The position numbers and the translations under genes were made by a program. This document shows positions 29,915-39,580 of a stretch of 64,000 bases of DNA, one piece after another. The notes below the pieces were generated by a model. It saw only the letters and a list, made by a program, of their open reading frames with translations. It was not told the origin of the DNA and did no database searches. Positions within the stretch are counted from its first letter, which is position 1. The number at the start of each line of letters is the position of its first letter. The DNA comes from Listeria rocourtiae FSL F6-920 (GTDB lineage Bacteria; Bacillota; Bacilli; Lactobacillales; Listeriaceae): positions 62,001 through 126,000 of the forward strand of contig NZ_AODK01000007.1 in NCBI RefSeq assembly GCF_000525975.1, given 5' to 3'.

Positions 29915-30860
29915 TCAAACCGAAATCGGTGCTTTTATCGCTGGGTGCGGATTATATCCTTCAAGCGTCACATCCGCCACATCAAAATCAAAAATGGAAG
30001 CCGGTTTTTCCGATAAAACAAGCCTTGGCAAAGCTCTTGGCTCTCGCGCCAGTTGCTCCTTCACTTGTTCGATATGATTATTATATAGGTGCGCATCTCC
30101 CATTGTATGCACAAATTCACCAACATCCAGCCCCGTTTCTCGCGCTATCAAATGCGTCAAGAGCGCGTAAGAAGCAATATTAAATGGCACTCCTAAAAAA
30201 AATATCCGCACTCCGCTGATACAACTGACAGCTTAATTTCCCGTCCGCTACATAAAACTGAAACAATGTATGGCACGGCGGTAATGCCATACTCGGCACA
30301 TCCTCAGGATTCCAAGCCGAAACAATCAGACGTCTAGAATTCGGGTTTGTTTTAATCATTTCAATCAAGTCTGCTAACTGATCAATTGTTTCACCAGTTG
30401 ATGTCCTCCATTCCCGCCACTGCTTTCCATAAATATTCCCAAGTTCTCCGTACTGCGTGGCAAAATCATCATCCTTCAAAATTCGTTCCTTAAAACGTGC
30501 CATTTCTTCTAGATAAACTGCTTGAAACGCTATATCTGATTCTGCTCGCAAACCGAAATCAGTCATATCCGGACCAGTGTACTCAGAACTTTTTATCCAA
30601 CGTTCAAAAGCCCATTCATTCCAAATATTATTATTGTGCTCTAAAAGGTAACGAATATTCGTATCACCGTGCAAAAACCAAAGCAATTCACTGACAACTA
30701 ATTTAAAAGGAACGCGCTTAGTCGTCATAATTGGGAAACCCTCTGCCAAATCATAGCGCATTTGGTAACCGAATGTACTGATTGTTCCCGTTCCCGTCCT
30801 ATCACCCTTGTGCGTACCGTTTTCCAACACAAACTTTTCTAAATCTAGATATTGCTTCAT
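29915..30860 (-). CDS. thyA: Thymidylate synthase (frame-shifted)
   Basis: Makes dTMP from dUMP with methylene-tetrahydrofolate. [20 protein letters not shown] binds phosphate; [12 protein letters not shown] carries the catalytic cysteine; [20 protein letters not shown] contains the conserved asparagine. The frame breaks in an A8 run at 30195-30202 between QRSADIF and LGVPFN; with seven bases the protein is about 314 residues. ATG at 30860; the codon before it is a TTG. Followed directly by dfrA. Matches lmo1874. Confidence 0.94.
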
Positions 30861-30882
30861 CAATCATAACCCCATTTCTAAG

Positions 30883-32769
30883 TTAATCAGCAAACTGCGA
30901 TAAATACTCCCAGCGTTCCATCAAGCGTTCCAACTCACTTTCTGCCTCCAAAAGTGCGCTATTCAACTCATTCGCCCTCGTAAAATCCGCACCTACATGT
31001 TCCAAATCGGAACTGATTGCCGTGATTTTAGCTTCCTGCGCCTCAATCACCCCTTCAATCTCTGCCCACTCACGCTTTTCTTCAAATGTGTGCTTCACTT
31101 TCTCTTTTGGCTTCTCCACTATAACTTCCTTCTCCGGCTCCACCGCAAACATTTTTGTTTTTCCTTTTCGCGATTCATATTCCGCTAAGAAATCACTATA
31201 TTCACCCAAATACGTCTCAATTTGGCCGATTCCAGTGAACACGAGCAGTTTCTTCGCAATCTTATCTAAGAAGTAACGGTCATGACTAACCGTAATCACC
31301 GTTCCATTAAACGTCTCCAAATAATCTTCTAACACCGTCAATGTCTGTGTATCCAAATCATTCGTCGGTTCATCCAGCAACAATACATTCGGCCGCTCCA
31401 TCAAAATTTTCAATAAGAACAAACGACGCTTTTCGCCACCAGATAGACTTCCGATTTTCTTGCCATGTGTTACAGGTGGAAATAAGAAGCGTTCCAACAT
31501 ATTAGAAACAGAAATCACTTCACCATCAGATGTTTTCACGACTTCACTTGCCTCTTGCAAATAAGCAATCATCCGCTGATCTGAGTCCATTTCCTCATTT
31601 TGCTGTGTATAGTAACCAATTCGAACCGTCTGCCCCGTCGAAATTTCACCAACATCAGGTGCCAAGCGACCAGCCAACATATTGAGCAATGTTGATTTTC
31701 CTGTACCGTTATTCCCAGTAATACCGATGCGCTCTCCGGGTTGAATAATCAAACTGAAATCCTGCAAAACATGCTTCTGTGCAAAACGCTTATCCACATT
31801 TTCAAGTGTAAATACTTGTTTGCCAAGTCTTGACGTCGCAAAATCAAGCTGTAACTCTGTATCATCCGTTTTCGATTTCACTTTTCCCTCAAGGTCTGCG
31901 AATCGATCTTGACGCGCTTTTTGTTTTGTAGAACGAGCTTTCGCACCACGGCGCATCCAAGCAAGCTCCTTACGATACAAATTACGATTCTTCTCCCCTT
32001 CACGCATTTCATTTTCCATCCTAATCGCTTTGGACTCCATAAATTTCTCATAATTTCCGACGTAGCGATACGCCATTCCACGATCAATTTCTAGCATATG
32101 ATTCGTCACCCGGTCTAAGAAGTACCGGTCATGCGTCACAAGCAAAACCGCACCACGGAACCGATTCAAATAGTCCTCTAAAAAGCGAATCGATGTAAAA
32201 TCAAGATGGTTGGTAGGTTCATCCAAAATCAGCAAATCTGGCGTCTCAATCATTACTTTTGCGAGACCCACACGCTTGCGTTGCCCACCAGACAAAGAAC
32301 CAACTTTTGCTGTTAAGTCCGTAATCCCCAATCGATCCAAAATCGTCTTCGCATCCGTATTCACATCCCATGCATTCGTTGCATCCATCTCATGCTGTGC
32401 CCTAGTAAAACGGTCATGAAGCAACGTATCGTCGGGATTAATAGCCATTTCAAGCAAAACCTGCTCATATTTTCGAACCGCTTGAAGCGCCCGCGTATCT
32501 CCTTGGAAAACTTCCTCCAAAACCGTGTGCTCATCCATTAAAACAGGATCTTGCGCTAAGAAACCAATCGTATAATCTTTCGCTTTCGTAATTTCGCCCT
32601 TATCGCCTTCTTCCATACCAGCAATAATTGAAAGCAGTGTCGATTTTCCAGTCCCGTTCACACCAATAACCCCGATGCGTTCCCCTTCCGTAATCGCAAA
32701 CGTTACATTTTCAAAAAGGCTTTTTTCGCCATAAGTTTTTGTCAAATTTTCTACTTTTAATTGTTTCAT
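30883..32769 (-). CDS. ABC-F family ATPase (Uup-like)
   Basis: Cytosolic twin-ATPase of the ABC-F class, which act on ribosomes; no membrane part. Walker A GVNGTGKST (about 36-44) and GNNGTGKST (about 355); signatures LSGGQRKRV and LSGGEKRRL; DEPTNHLD and DEPTNDLD. The basic interdomain linker lies at about 240-305 and the C-terminal 70 residues form a coiled coil, as in Uup. 628 residues. It is 22 bases upstream of thyA on the same strand. A resistance role is possible for ABC-F proteins but nothing here indicates one. Matches lmo1875/1876 region. Confidence 0.87.
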   Translation of the reverse strand: MKQLKVENLTKTYGEKSLFENVTFAITEGERIGVIGVNGTGKSTLLSIIAGMEEGDKGEITKAKDYTIGFLAQDPVLMDEHTVLEEVFQGDTRALQAVRKYEQVLLEMAINPDDTLLHDRFTRAQHEMDATNAWDVNTDAKTILDRLGITDLTAKVGSLSGGQRKRVGLAKVMIETPDLLILDEPTNHLDFTSIRFLEDYLNRFRGAVLLVTHDRYFLDRVTNHMLEIDRGMAYRYVGNYEKFMESKAIRMENEMREGEKNRNLYRKELAWMRRGAKARSTKQKARQDRFADLEGKVKSKTDDTELQLDFATSRLGKQVFTLENVDKRFAQKHVLQDFSLIIQPGERIGITGNNGTGKSTLLNMLAGRLAPDVGEISTGQTVRIGYYTQQNEEMDSDQRMIAYLQEASEVVKTSDGEVISVSNMLERFLFPPVTHGKKIGSLSGGEKRRLFLLKILMERPNVLLLDEPTNDLDTQTLTVLEDYLETFNGTVITVSHDRYFLDKIAKKLLVFTGIGQIETYLGEYSDFLAEYESRKGKTKMFAVEPEKEVIVEKPKEKVKHTFEEKREWAEIEGVIEAQEAKITAISSDLEHVGADFTRANELNSALLEAESELERLMERWEYLSQFAD

Positions 32770-32835
32770 TTTTTCCCATCCATTCCGTGTCTGTCTTCTC
32801 TATTTTAGCGAAGTTTGCGCAAGTAATCAACCAAC

Positions 32836-32871
32836 AAAAAAGCTGGGAAATCTATATTCAGATTCCCAGCT
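32836..32871 (-). terminator. Terminator after fhs
   Basis: Stem AGCTGGGAATC with its near-perfect complement, followed by TTTTTT on the minus strand. Confidence 0.85.
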
Positions 32872-32888
32872 CATCTCACATATAAACT

Positions 32889-34568
32889 TTAGAATAACCC
32901 CATTGCGTTTCCTTTTTCATCCACATCCATATTTAGTGCCGCTGGTTTTTTCGGCAATCCTGGCATCGTCATTACATCCCCCGTCAAAGCAACGATAAAG
33001 CCTGCTCCAAGTTTCGGAATGAACTCGCGAATATGAATCACGAAATCGGTTGGACGACCAAGCATCGTTGGATCATCCGTAAGCGAGTATTGCGTTTTTG
33101 CCATACAAATCGGATAACGATCCCAGCCATACTTTTTGAATTCCGTGATTTGCTTCAATGCTTTGCTCGAAAGCTCCACACCGAGACCGCCGTATACTTT
33201 TGTAACGATGGCTTCTAATTTCTCTTCAATTGAATCTGCATCATCGTACATCCGCGTATAATTTGCTTTACCAGTTTCAACTGCCGCAATTACTTTATCT
33301 GCCAACTCAGCACCACCAGCTCCGCCTTTTTCCCAAACTTCTGTTAAGGAGAACGGGATGTCATGTTCTTTACAGAGCGCCTCTAATTGCGCCACTTCTG
33401 CATCAGAATCGGTAATAAATTTATTAATCGCAATCACATAAGGAAGTCCGAATTGCGTCACCGTGTCCACATGCTTTTGTAAATTCGCAAAACCTTTTAC
33501 GAGCGCCTCTACGTTTTCGGCTCCAAGATCCGTTTTCGCCACGCCACCATGCATTTTAAGTGCGCGAATCGTTGCTACAATAACAACACAATCTGGTGCT
33601 TTATCAAGTGCAGGCACCTTAATATCAAGGAATTTCTCAGCACCAAGATCTGCACCAAAACCAGCTTCCGTCACGACATAATCCGCTAATTTAAGAGCTG
33701 TTTTTGTCGCTGAAATACTATTACAACCGTGCGCAATATTCGCAAAAGGACCACCGTGCACAATTGCAGGTGTATGCTCAAGAGTCTGTACCAAATTGGG
33801 TTTAAGCGCTTCCTTCAAGAGCAGTGTCAACGCGCCCTCATAACCCATTTCACCAACCGTAACAGGCTCGCGATCATAATTATAGCCAATGACAATCTCA
33901 CTCAATCGACGTTTCAGATCTTTCAAATCGCTCGCCAAACAAATAATTGCCATAATTTCAGAGGCAACCGTAATATCAAAGCCATCTTCACGTGGCACAC
34001 CTTGAACTGGACCACCAAGTCCGACAATCACCTTTCTTAAAGCACGATCATTCAAATCAACAACACGCTTCCAAACAATACGACGTTGATCAATTCCTAA
34101 CTCATTTCCTTGTTGCATATGATTATCGATAAACGCTGACAATGCATTATTCGCTGCCGTAATCGCATGAAAATCGCCTGTAAAATGAAGGTTTATATCC
34201 TCCATTGGTATAACTTGTGCATAACCGCCACCAGTCGCGCCACCTTTAATACCCATTGTTGGGCCAAGCGATGGTTCACGAAGCGCAATCATTGTTTTTT
34301 TCTTTTTCGCGAGAGCGTCCCCAAGTCCAACCGTTACCGTCGATTTACCTTCGCCAGCTGGTGTTGGATTGATCGCTGTCACCAGTATCAATTTTCCATC
34401 TTCTTTGTTCACGAGTGAGTGGATTGTATCATAGCTCAGCTTCGCCTTATACTTACCGAACAACTCCAATTCTTCTACACTTAATCCAATTGCCTCTGCA
34501 ACCTCTGTGATTGGTTTGATTTCTGCTACTGATGCGATTTCAATGTCAGACTTTACTTTGTTTGCCAT
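32889..34568 (-). CDS. fhs: Formate-tetrahydrofolate ligase
   Basis: Makes 10-formyl-tetrahydrofolate from formate and ATP, feeding purine and formyl-Met synthesis. [19 protein letters not shown] is the nucleotide loop, and [20 protein letters not shown] the family block. 559 residues, standard. The ATG follows GAGAGGGGAAT. Preceded by about 210 bp of unassigned leader with a 10-bp long-range stem. Matches lmo1877. Confidence 0.96.
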   Translation of the reverse strand: MANKVKSDIEIASVAEIKPITEVAEAIGLSVEELELFGKYKAKLSYDTIHSLVNKEDGKLILVTAINPTPAGEGKSTVTVGLGDALAKKKKTMIALREPSLGPTMGIKGGATGGGYAQVIPMEDINLHFTGDFHAITAANNALSAFIDNHMQQGNELGIDQRRIVWKRVVDLNDRALRKVIVGLGGPVQGVPREDGFDITVASEIMAIICLASDLKDLKRRLSEIVIGYNYDREPVTVGEMGYEGALTLLLKEALKPNLVQTLEHTPAIVHGGPFANIAHGCNSISATKTALKLADYVVTEAGFGADLGAEKFLDIKVPALDKAPDCVVIVATIRALKMHGGVAKTDLGAENVEALVKGFANLQKHVDTVTQFGLPYVIAINKFITDSDAEVAQLEALCKEHDIPFSLTEVWEKGGAGGAELADKVIAAVETGKANYTRMYDDADSIEEKLEAIVTKVYGGLGVELSSKALKQITEFKKYGWDRYPICMAKTQYSLTDDPTMLGRPTDFVIHIREFIPKLGAGFIVALTGDVMTMPGLPKKPAALNMDVDEKGNAMGLF

Positions 34569-34609
34569 TTAAATTCCCCTCTCAATATGTAACTATTAAA
34601 AAATCCCTG

Positions 34610-34765
34610 ACAGCGTTGCACACCGACAAATACTCATCTTTGGCTAAAGCATTAACCTTCGTCAGCACACAATGTAACGGCTTTCTTTTTGTTGCACCGG
34701 AAATAAACCGGCTTTCGTACTAGTCATGAGCCTTCTACAATTGCGCGTAAAAAGCCGTTAGCACT
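34610..34765 (-). promoter_or_regulatory. Unassigned structured leader upstream of fhs
   Basis: In the minus direction TAACGGCTTT (near 34750) can pair perfectly with AAAGCCGTTA (near 34680), enclosing a GCCGG...CCGG hairpin. CTGAC...GTCAG further down precedes a T6 run before fhs. I do not recognise ZTP, THF, glycine or T-box consensus here. Could be a new leader or a small RNA following mntR. Confidence 0.35.
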
Positions 34766-34786
34766 GACAGGAAATCTTTTTACAAA

Positions 34787-35215
34787 TTAATCTTCTGGAT
34801 ATCGTGATACATGCTGCATTCCCTGGAGTTTCGCAAGAGCATCGGGGTTTTCTTCAAAAAATTGGACAACATCGCCAATTCGGTTAATTGAATTCCAGCT
34901 TAAATGATGCTCAATCCCTTCCACATCTTCGTAAATGCGCGCTTCTTCCACACCAATAATACCAAGAAAATTCTCAAGCAACGCGTGTCGTTCCAGCAAT
35001 CGTTTCCCAATCGTTTTCCCCTTTGGCGTTAAAATTAAGCCACGATATTTCTCATACACCAGATATTCATCCTTATCTAGTTTCTGAACCATTTTTGTAA
35101 CAGAAGACGGATGCACTAAAAGCTCCTCCGCGATATCTGATACTCGAGCATAACCTTTATTTTCAATCAATGAATAGATTTTCTCGATATAGTCTTCCAT
35201 GCTTGGTGTTGGCAT
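34787..35215 (-). CDS. mntR: Manganese-responsive repressor MntR
   Basis: DtxR-family dimeric repressor of manganese import. Metal ligands by Bacillus numbering are all present: Asp8 and Glu11 in MEDYIEKIY, His77 in RHALLENF, and Glu99, Glu102, His103 in [10 protein letters not shown]. The winged helix is at residues 20-60 ([20 protein letters not shown]). 142 residues; ATG with GGAGG nine bases upstream. The likely target operator is at 5791-5804 before the metal ABC operon. Matches lmo1878. Confidence 0.95.
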   Translation of the reverse strand: MPTPSMEDYIEKIYSLIENKGYARVSDIAEELLVHPSSVTKMVQKLDKDEYLVYEKYRGLILTPKGKTIGKRLLERHALLENFLGIIGVEEARIYEDVEGIEHHLSWNSINRIGDVVQFFEENPDALAKLQGMQHVSRYPED

Positions 35216-35339
35216 TTGTATTTTCCTCCAACCTTGATTTCTTTCACCCCTTCATTCTAACACACCCTGCCAAAATCGCCTCTCCAAGGGTTCAAAATCC
35301 TGAAAAAAAACGAAACAATGTAATCGCTTCAAAAACAAC

Positions 35340-35369
35340 TTGACGGAATACTAGCCTCAGGTTTATGAT
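35340..35369 (+). promoter_or_regulatory. cspD promoter
   Basis: TTGACG and TATGAT with an 18-base spacer. The resulting leader is about 95-100 nt, long as usual for cold-shock genes. Confidence 0.6.
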
Positions 35370-35471
35370 TAACGTATCATACTTGCTTGTCGACACACCT
35401 TGCCGTATGAAAAAAGGTCTACCTAGTTTCTATTACTAGCCATTTGACCGCACTTAGGAGGAGTTTGTTCA

Positions 35472-35672
35472 ATGCAAAATGGGAAAGTAAAATGGTTTAG
35501 CAATGAAAAAGGTTACGGTTTCCTAGAGTTAGAAAATGGCGAGGATATATTCATTCATTTCACTGCCATTCAAGGAGACGGCTACAAAACACTCGATGAA
35601 GGACAAAACGTCACTTTCGAAATCGTAGAAGGAAACCGCGGCCCACAAGCTACAAATGTCGAAAAAGTATAA
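35472..35672 (+). CDS. cspD: Cold shock protein, CspD type
   Basis: RNA/DNA-binding cold-shock domain of 66 residues. RNP1 is KGYGFLE and RNP2 is [18 protein letters not shown] is the family start. Strong TTAGGAGGAG site before the ATG. Acts as an RNA chaperone. A copy of the dispersed repeat follows directly. Matches lmo1879 in place. Confidence 0.93.
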   Translation: MQNGKVKWFSNEKGYGFLELENGEDIFIHFTAIQGDGYKTLDEGQNVTFEIVEGNRGPQATNVEKV

Positions 35673-35674
35673 GG

Positions 35675-35950
35675 ACTGAGGCCGAGACAAAACATATTTC
35701 AGCACAAAATAAGTAAGATATCACAATTCCCTTTTTCTAGGTAACACGTAAATCTTGTCTGACACAAATCGAGCGAAAGCGCTTGTATTCAAGGGATTTA
35801 AGAAAGAATTACTTGTTCGCTTTGCTCTCATGTATATTGCGACTGTAACTCTTTTCATGCGAAGCGTCTGCGTAGAAGAACCGGAAGTCTGCTGAATCCC
35901 TTGATTGCAAGCGCTGACCGCCGATTTATTTGGCTTATGGCCCAAGACCC
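35675..35950. repeat. Dispersed inverted-repeat intergenic element, copy 3 (reverse orientation)
   Basis: The reverse complement carries CGCTTTCGCTCGATTTGTGT, GATATCTTACTTATTTTGTG and GTTTTGTCTCGGCC in the order of the other copies. Its inner part (TACTTGTTCGCTTTGCTCTC and on) is the reverse complement of the inner part of copy 2 with few changes. Together with the flank to 35992 this 320-bp gap contains no gene except the promoter of the RNase HI-like gene. Confidence 0.83.
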
Positions 35951-35992
35951 ATTATTTATGTTATAAATATAATGTGCAAGGAGGTTCCTACT

Positions 35993-36385
35993 TTGGAAAT
36001 TTATGCAGATGGTGCCAGTGCTGGTAACCCAGGACCAAGTGGCATCGGCATTGTCATTACAGCTGACGGAATCCATGAACAAATAAGCATCCCACTTGGT
36101 ATTTTGAGCAATCACGAAGCAGAATTTATTGCTATCAAAACAGCACTTGCAAAAGCGATTCCTTACAATCCTAGTTTCATTCGTCTCTACTCCGATTCCA
36201 AAGTTGCGGTGGATGCCATCGAAAAACGTTATGTCAAAAACCCGCTATTTCAATCCCATTTGGATGCCATCCTTCATTTCATCGAACCTCTTGATTTATT
36301 CTTCATCCAATGGATTCCCAGTGCCTCTAATAAAAAAGCGGATGACCTAGCACGTCAAGCTATCCATAAGCACAAAAAAAACTAA
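35993..36385 (+). CDS. RNase HI-like protein
   Basis: Predicted ribonuclease H fold that would cut RNA in RNA-DNA hybrids. The four acidic catalytic positions are visible: EIYADGASAGNPG, SNHEAEF, LYSDSKVAV and KKADDLAR. A TTG at 35993 sits at proper spacing after AAGGAGG; earlier in-frame ATGs lie in the repeat element and lack ribosome sites. About 130 residues. Similar to Bacillus YpeP/YpdQ; matches lmo1880. Confidence 0.87.
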   Translation: MEIYADGASAGNPGPSGIGIVITADGIHEQISIPLGILSNHEAEFIAIKTALAKAIPYNPSFIRLYSDSKVAVDAIEKRYVKNPLFQSHLDAILHFIEPLDLFFIQWIPSASNKKADDLARQAIHKHKKN

Positions 36386-36407
36386 TTTTTTTCTTGCCTA
36401 GGAAAAG

Positions 36408-36458
36408 AAAAACAAGCAGACCGTTGCTTCTTACAGCACAACAACCTGCTTGTTTTTT
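36408..36458. terminator. Bidirectional terminator between RNase HI-like and exonuclease genes
   Basis: AAACAAGCAG/CTGCTTGTTT stem with inner GTTG/CAAC pairs and runs of A and T outside; serves both convergent genes. Confidence 0.85.
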
Positions 36459-37336
36459 TATAGCATGATATCTCTTCTCAGTGATTTCAAACCGTACTGC
36501 TCCACGACGTCCATTGCTTCTGGTAGTATTCCTCGGTAAACACATTGTGCAATATCAAAATCCAATGGCACGCTTGTGTGAATTTCTGCTAATTGCCTTG
36601 ACAAACGCAATATCTCCAAGTCTTCCTTTAGTTTTGCTTGCTGGCCTGGTTTTAGTTCCTCCATATGCAACAAAATGCCATCAATCGTCTCATATTGCTG
36701 AATAAGCTTTAGCGCAGTCTTTTCACCAATACCGCGAACACCTGGATAACCGTCGCTCGTATCACCCATCAATGCCTTCACATCAATAAACTGCGCTGGC
36801 GTAATACCCCACTCCTCGACAAAAACTGCTTCATTATATTGCTTATAATTCCCGTATCCTTTTTGCAAAATCCATACATCATTCGTCGGAGCAATCAATT
36901 GCAATAAATCTTTGTCACCACTTAGGACGGTCGTGTCAATACCCGTCCCAGCCATTTTCACCGTTACCGTGCCAATACAATCATCTGCTTCAAATCCCGG
37001 AACACCAACATTAATAAAGCCAAAAGAAGCCGCTACTTCTTTTACTAAATCAAATTGCGGAATTAACTCTTCCGGTGGCGCTTTACGCTCCGCCTTATAC
37101 CCACTGTATAGCTCATTCCGAAACGTCTGCGAACCCATGTCCCAACAAATAAGCGTATGTGTCGGATTATTTTGACCGATAGCTGCAAAAAGATGTTTCA
37201 TAAAACCTTGCACACCATTTGTCGGCACACCGTGTTGATTCACCATGAACTGTTTTGAAACTGCTGTTGCGAAAAAAGCACGGAATAGTAAGGCCATGCC
37301 ATCCACGACTAATAAATTATCTTTTTGATTCGTCAT
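36458..37336 (-). CDS. 5'-3' exonuclease (PolI N-terminal-like, YpcP)
   Basis: Stand-alone flap/5' exonuclease used in primer removal and repair. GFEADDCIGTV and DKDLLQLI hold metal-binding aspartates; GDTSDGYPGVRGIGEKTALKLI is the H3TH/HhH DNA-binding part. 292 residues. Matches lmo1881. In L. monocytogenes rpsN2 and a chitinase gene follow in this gap; neither is present here. Confidence 0.92.
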   Translation of the reverse strand: MTNQKDNLLVVDGMALLFRAFFATAVSKQFMVNQHGVPTNGVQGFMKHLFAAIGQNNPTHTLICWDMGSQTFRNELYSGYKAERKAPPEELIPQFDLVKEVAASFGFINVGVPGFEADDCIGTVTVKMAGTGIDTTVLSGDKDLLQLIAPTNDVWILQKGYGNYKQYNEAVFVEEWGITPAQFIDVKALMGDTSDGYPGVRGIGEKTALKLIQQYETIDGILLHMEELKPGQQAKLKEDLEILRLSRQLAEIHTSVPLDFDIAQCVYRGILPEAMDVVEQYGLKSLRRDIML

Positions 37337-37400
37337 CTTCGCTCCTCCTAGGTTTCTATGTAACCCTCATTATACCATAGAAATCAGCCATAAACGAACG

Positions 37401-38705
37401 CTACACATCAATACGCGCCGGCTCCCCAGCTTCTTTTTCGTTGCGATGCGGAATCATGTTAAAGATAATATTTAGTACAATCGCTGTAATACTACCAGCC
37501 ACAATCCCATTACTTGTAAACAATTGAATAAAATCTGGCAACACTTTGAAAAGATCTGGAACAACCGTCACACCGAGACCAACACCTACAGAACAAGCAA
37601 TAATTAGTAAGTTTTCCTGTGATGTGAAGTTAACTTTGCCAAGCATCTTAATCCCCTGCGCCACAACCATTCCAAACATGGCAACCATTGCCCCACCGAG
37701 AACTGGCGTCGGAATAATTGTCGTGACCGCGCCTACTTTTGGCAATAAACCAAGCACGATTAAAATCCCGGCTGTTACGTAAATCACCTTGCGCGTCTTA
37801 ATGCCAGATAACTGTACTAAACCAACATTTTGAGAATAAGCTGTGTACGGAAACGTATTGAAAATCCCGCCTAAAACAATAGCCAGCCCCTCTGCACGAT
37901 ATCCTTTTGTTAAATCCGATTTCTCTAGCTTACGTTTTGTAATATCCGAAAGCGCGAAATAAACGCCCGTTGATTCCACCATACTGACTAATGCAATCAA
38001 AATCATCGTCAAAATGGCCGCCCAATTGAATGTCGGCATACCGAAATAAAATGGCGTAGGCACATGAAACATCGGCGCATCTACAACTGGCTGTACTGAA
38101 ATACCACGATAAATTGCCGCAAAAACAGACCCCGCAACGAGCCCAATCAAAACTGCAATTGCCTTACTAAAGCCACGACCAAAACGATATACTAAAATAA
38201 TCACGAGCAACGTCCCAAAACCTAATCCTAAATTGTAAAGCGAACCAAAATCCGCAGATCCTTGACCACCAGCTAAATTATTAATCGCTACCGGAATCAA
38301 TGTCAAGCCAATAATGGTGACAACTGAGCCCGTCACAACAGGTGGGAAGAATCTCACAACCATCGAAAAGAATGGTGCAATTAGAACAACAAAAATTCCG
38401 GATACAATAATTGAGCCATAAATCGCCCCAACTCCATACTGCTCACCAATCAAAATAATCGGTGCAATTGCCTGAACCGCACACCCTAAAACAACTGGCA
38501 ATCCAATTCCAAAAAAGCGATTCATCGTCAATTGCAATAAAGTCGCAATCCCACACATAAAAATATCAATGGAAACTAAATATGTCATCTGTGCACTTGT
38601 AAACCCAAGCGCACCACCAATCAGAAGCGGTACAATAACTGCCCCAGCATACATCGCTAATACATGTTGAAAACCAAGTGCTGCAATTCTCCCATTACCA
38701 AACAT
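37401..38705 (-). CDS. pbuX: Xanthine permease PbuX
   Basis: NCS2 nucleobase/cation symporter for xanthine, 434 residues, about 14 helices. FQHVLAMYAGAVIVPLLIGGALG at the start, and later VESTGVYFALSDI and NTFPYTAYSQNVGLVQLSGI are the signature blocks. It starts 4 bases after the xpt stop codon with GAGGGGG inside the end of xpt, so it shares the riboswitch-controlled transcript. Matches lmo1884. Confidence 0.95.
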   Translation of the reverse strand: MFGNGRIAALGFQHVLAMYAGAVIVPLLIGGALGFTSAQMTYLVSIDIFMCGIATLLQLTMNRFFGIGLPVVLGCAVQAIAPIILIGEQYGVGAIYGSIIVSGIFVVLIAPFFSMVVRFFPPVVTGSVVTIIGLTLIPVAINNLAGGQGSADFGSLYNLGLGFGTLLVIILVYRFGRGFSKAIAVLIGLVAGSVFAAIYRGISVQPVVDAPMFHVPTPFYFGMPTFNWAAILTMILIALVSMVESTGVYFALSDITKRKLEKSDLTKGYRAEGLAIVLGGIFNTFPYTAYSQNVGLVQLSGIKTRKVIYVTAGILIVLGLLPKVGAVTTIIPTPVLGGAMVAMFGMVVAQGIKMLGKVNFTSQENLLIIACSVGVGLGVTVVPDLFKVLPDFIQLFTSNGIVAGSITAIVLNIIFNMIPHRNEKEAGEPARIDV

Positions 38706-38708
38706 CTC

Positions 38709-39392
<684 letters not shown>

Positions 39393-39412
39393 TCAATATA
39401 AAACGTTACTCT

Positions 39413-39483
39413 CACTCATAGTCCGGTCATTTACGGTAACCGGGTAGAAACTTGCTGTCCATATCACAGCTTTTATATAAGTG
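39413..39483 (-). ncRNA. Guanine riboswitch aptamer (purine riboswitch)
   Basis: In the minus direction: P1 arm CACTTATATAA, then GATATGGACAGC, AGTTTCTACCCGG, CCGTAAATGACCGG and GACTATGAGTG. These are the fixed core bases of the purine riboswitch. The discriminating base in GACTATG is C, which selects guanine/xanthine type ligands over adenine. Guanine binding would promote the downstream terminator and switch off xpt-pbuX. Confidence 0.95.
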
Positions 39484-39527
39484 GTTTTCCGCGGTACAAG
39501 ACCGCAATATAATCTAGTTATTCCATT

Positions 39528-39556
39528 ATTATAGCTTTCAACAAATTACGGGTCAA
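39528..39556 (-). promoter_or_regulatory. xpt-pbuX promoter
   Basis: TTGACC (39551-39556) and TATAAT (39528-39533) on the minus strand, 17 bases apart, about 40 bases upstream of the aptamer. Confidence 0.8.
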
Positions 39557-39580
39557 CCTTGTTTTTCAATGAAAACGCCA

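Noticed and set aside
34569-34786. ZTP or THF riboswitch before fhs
   Set aside because: The fixed core bases of either class could not be found in the minus-strand sequence.
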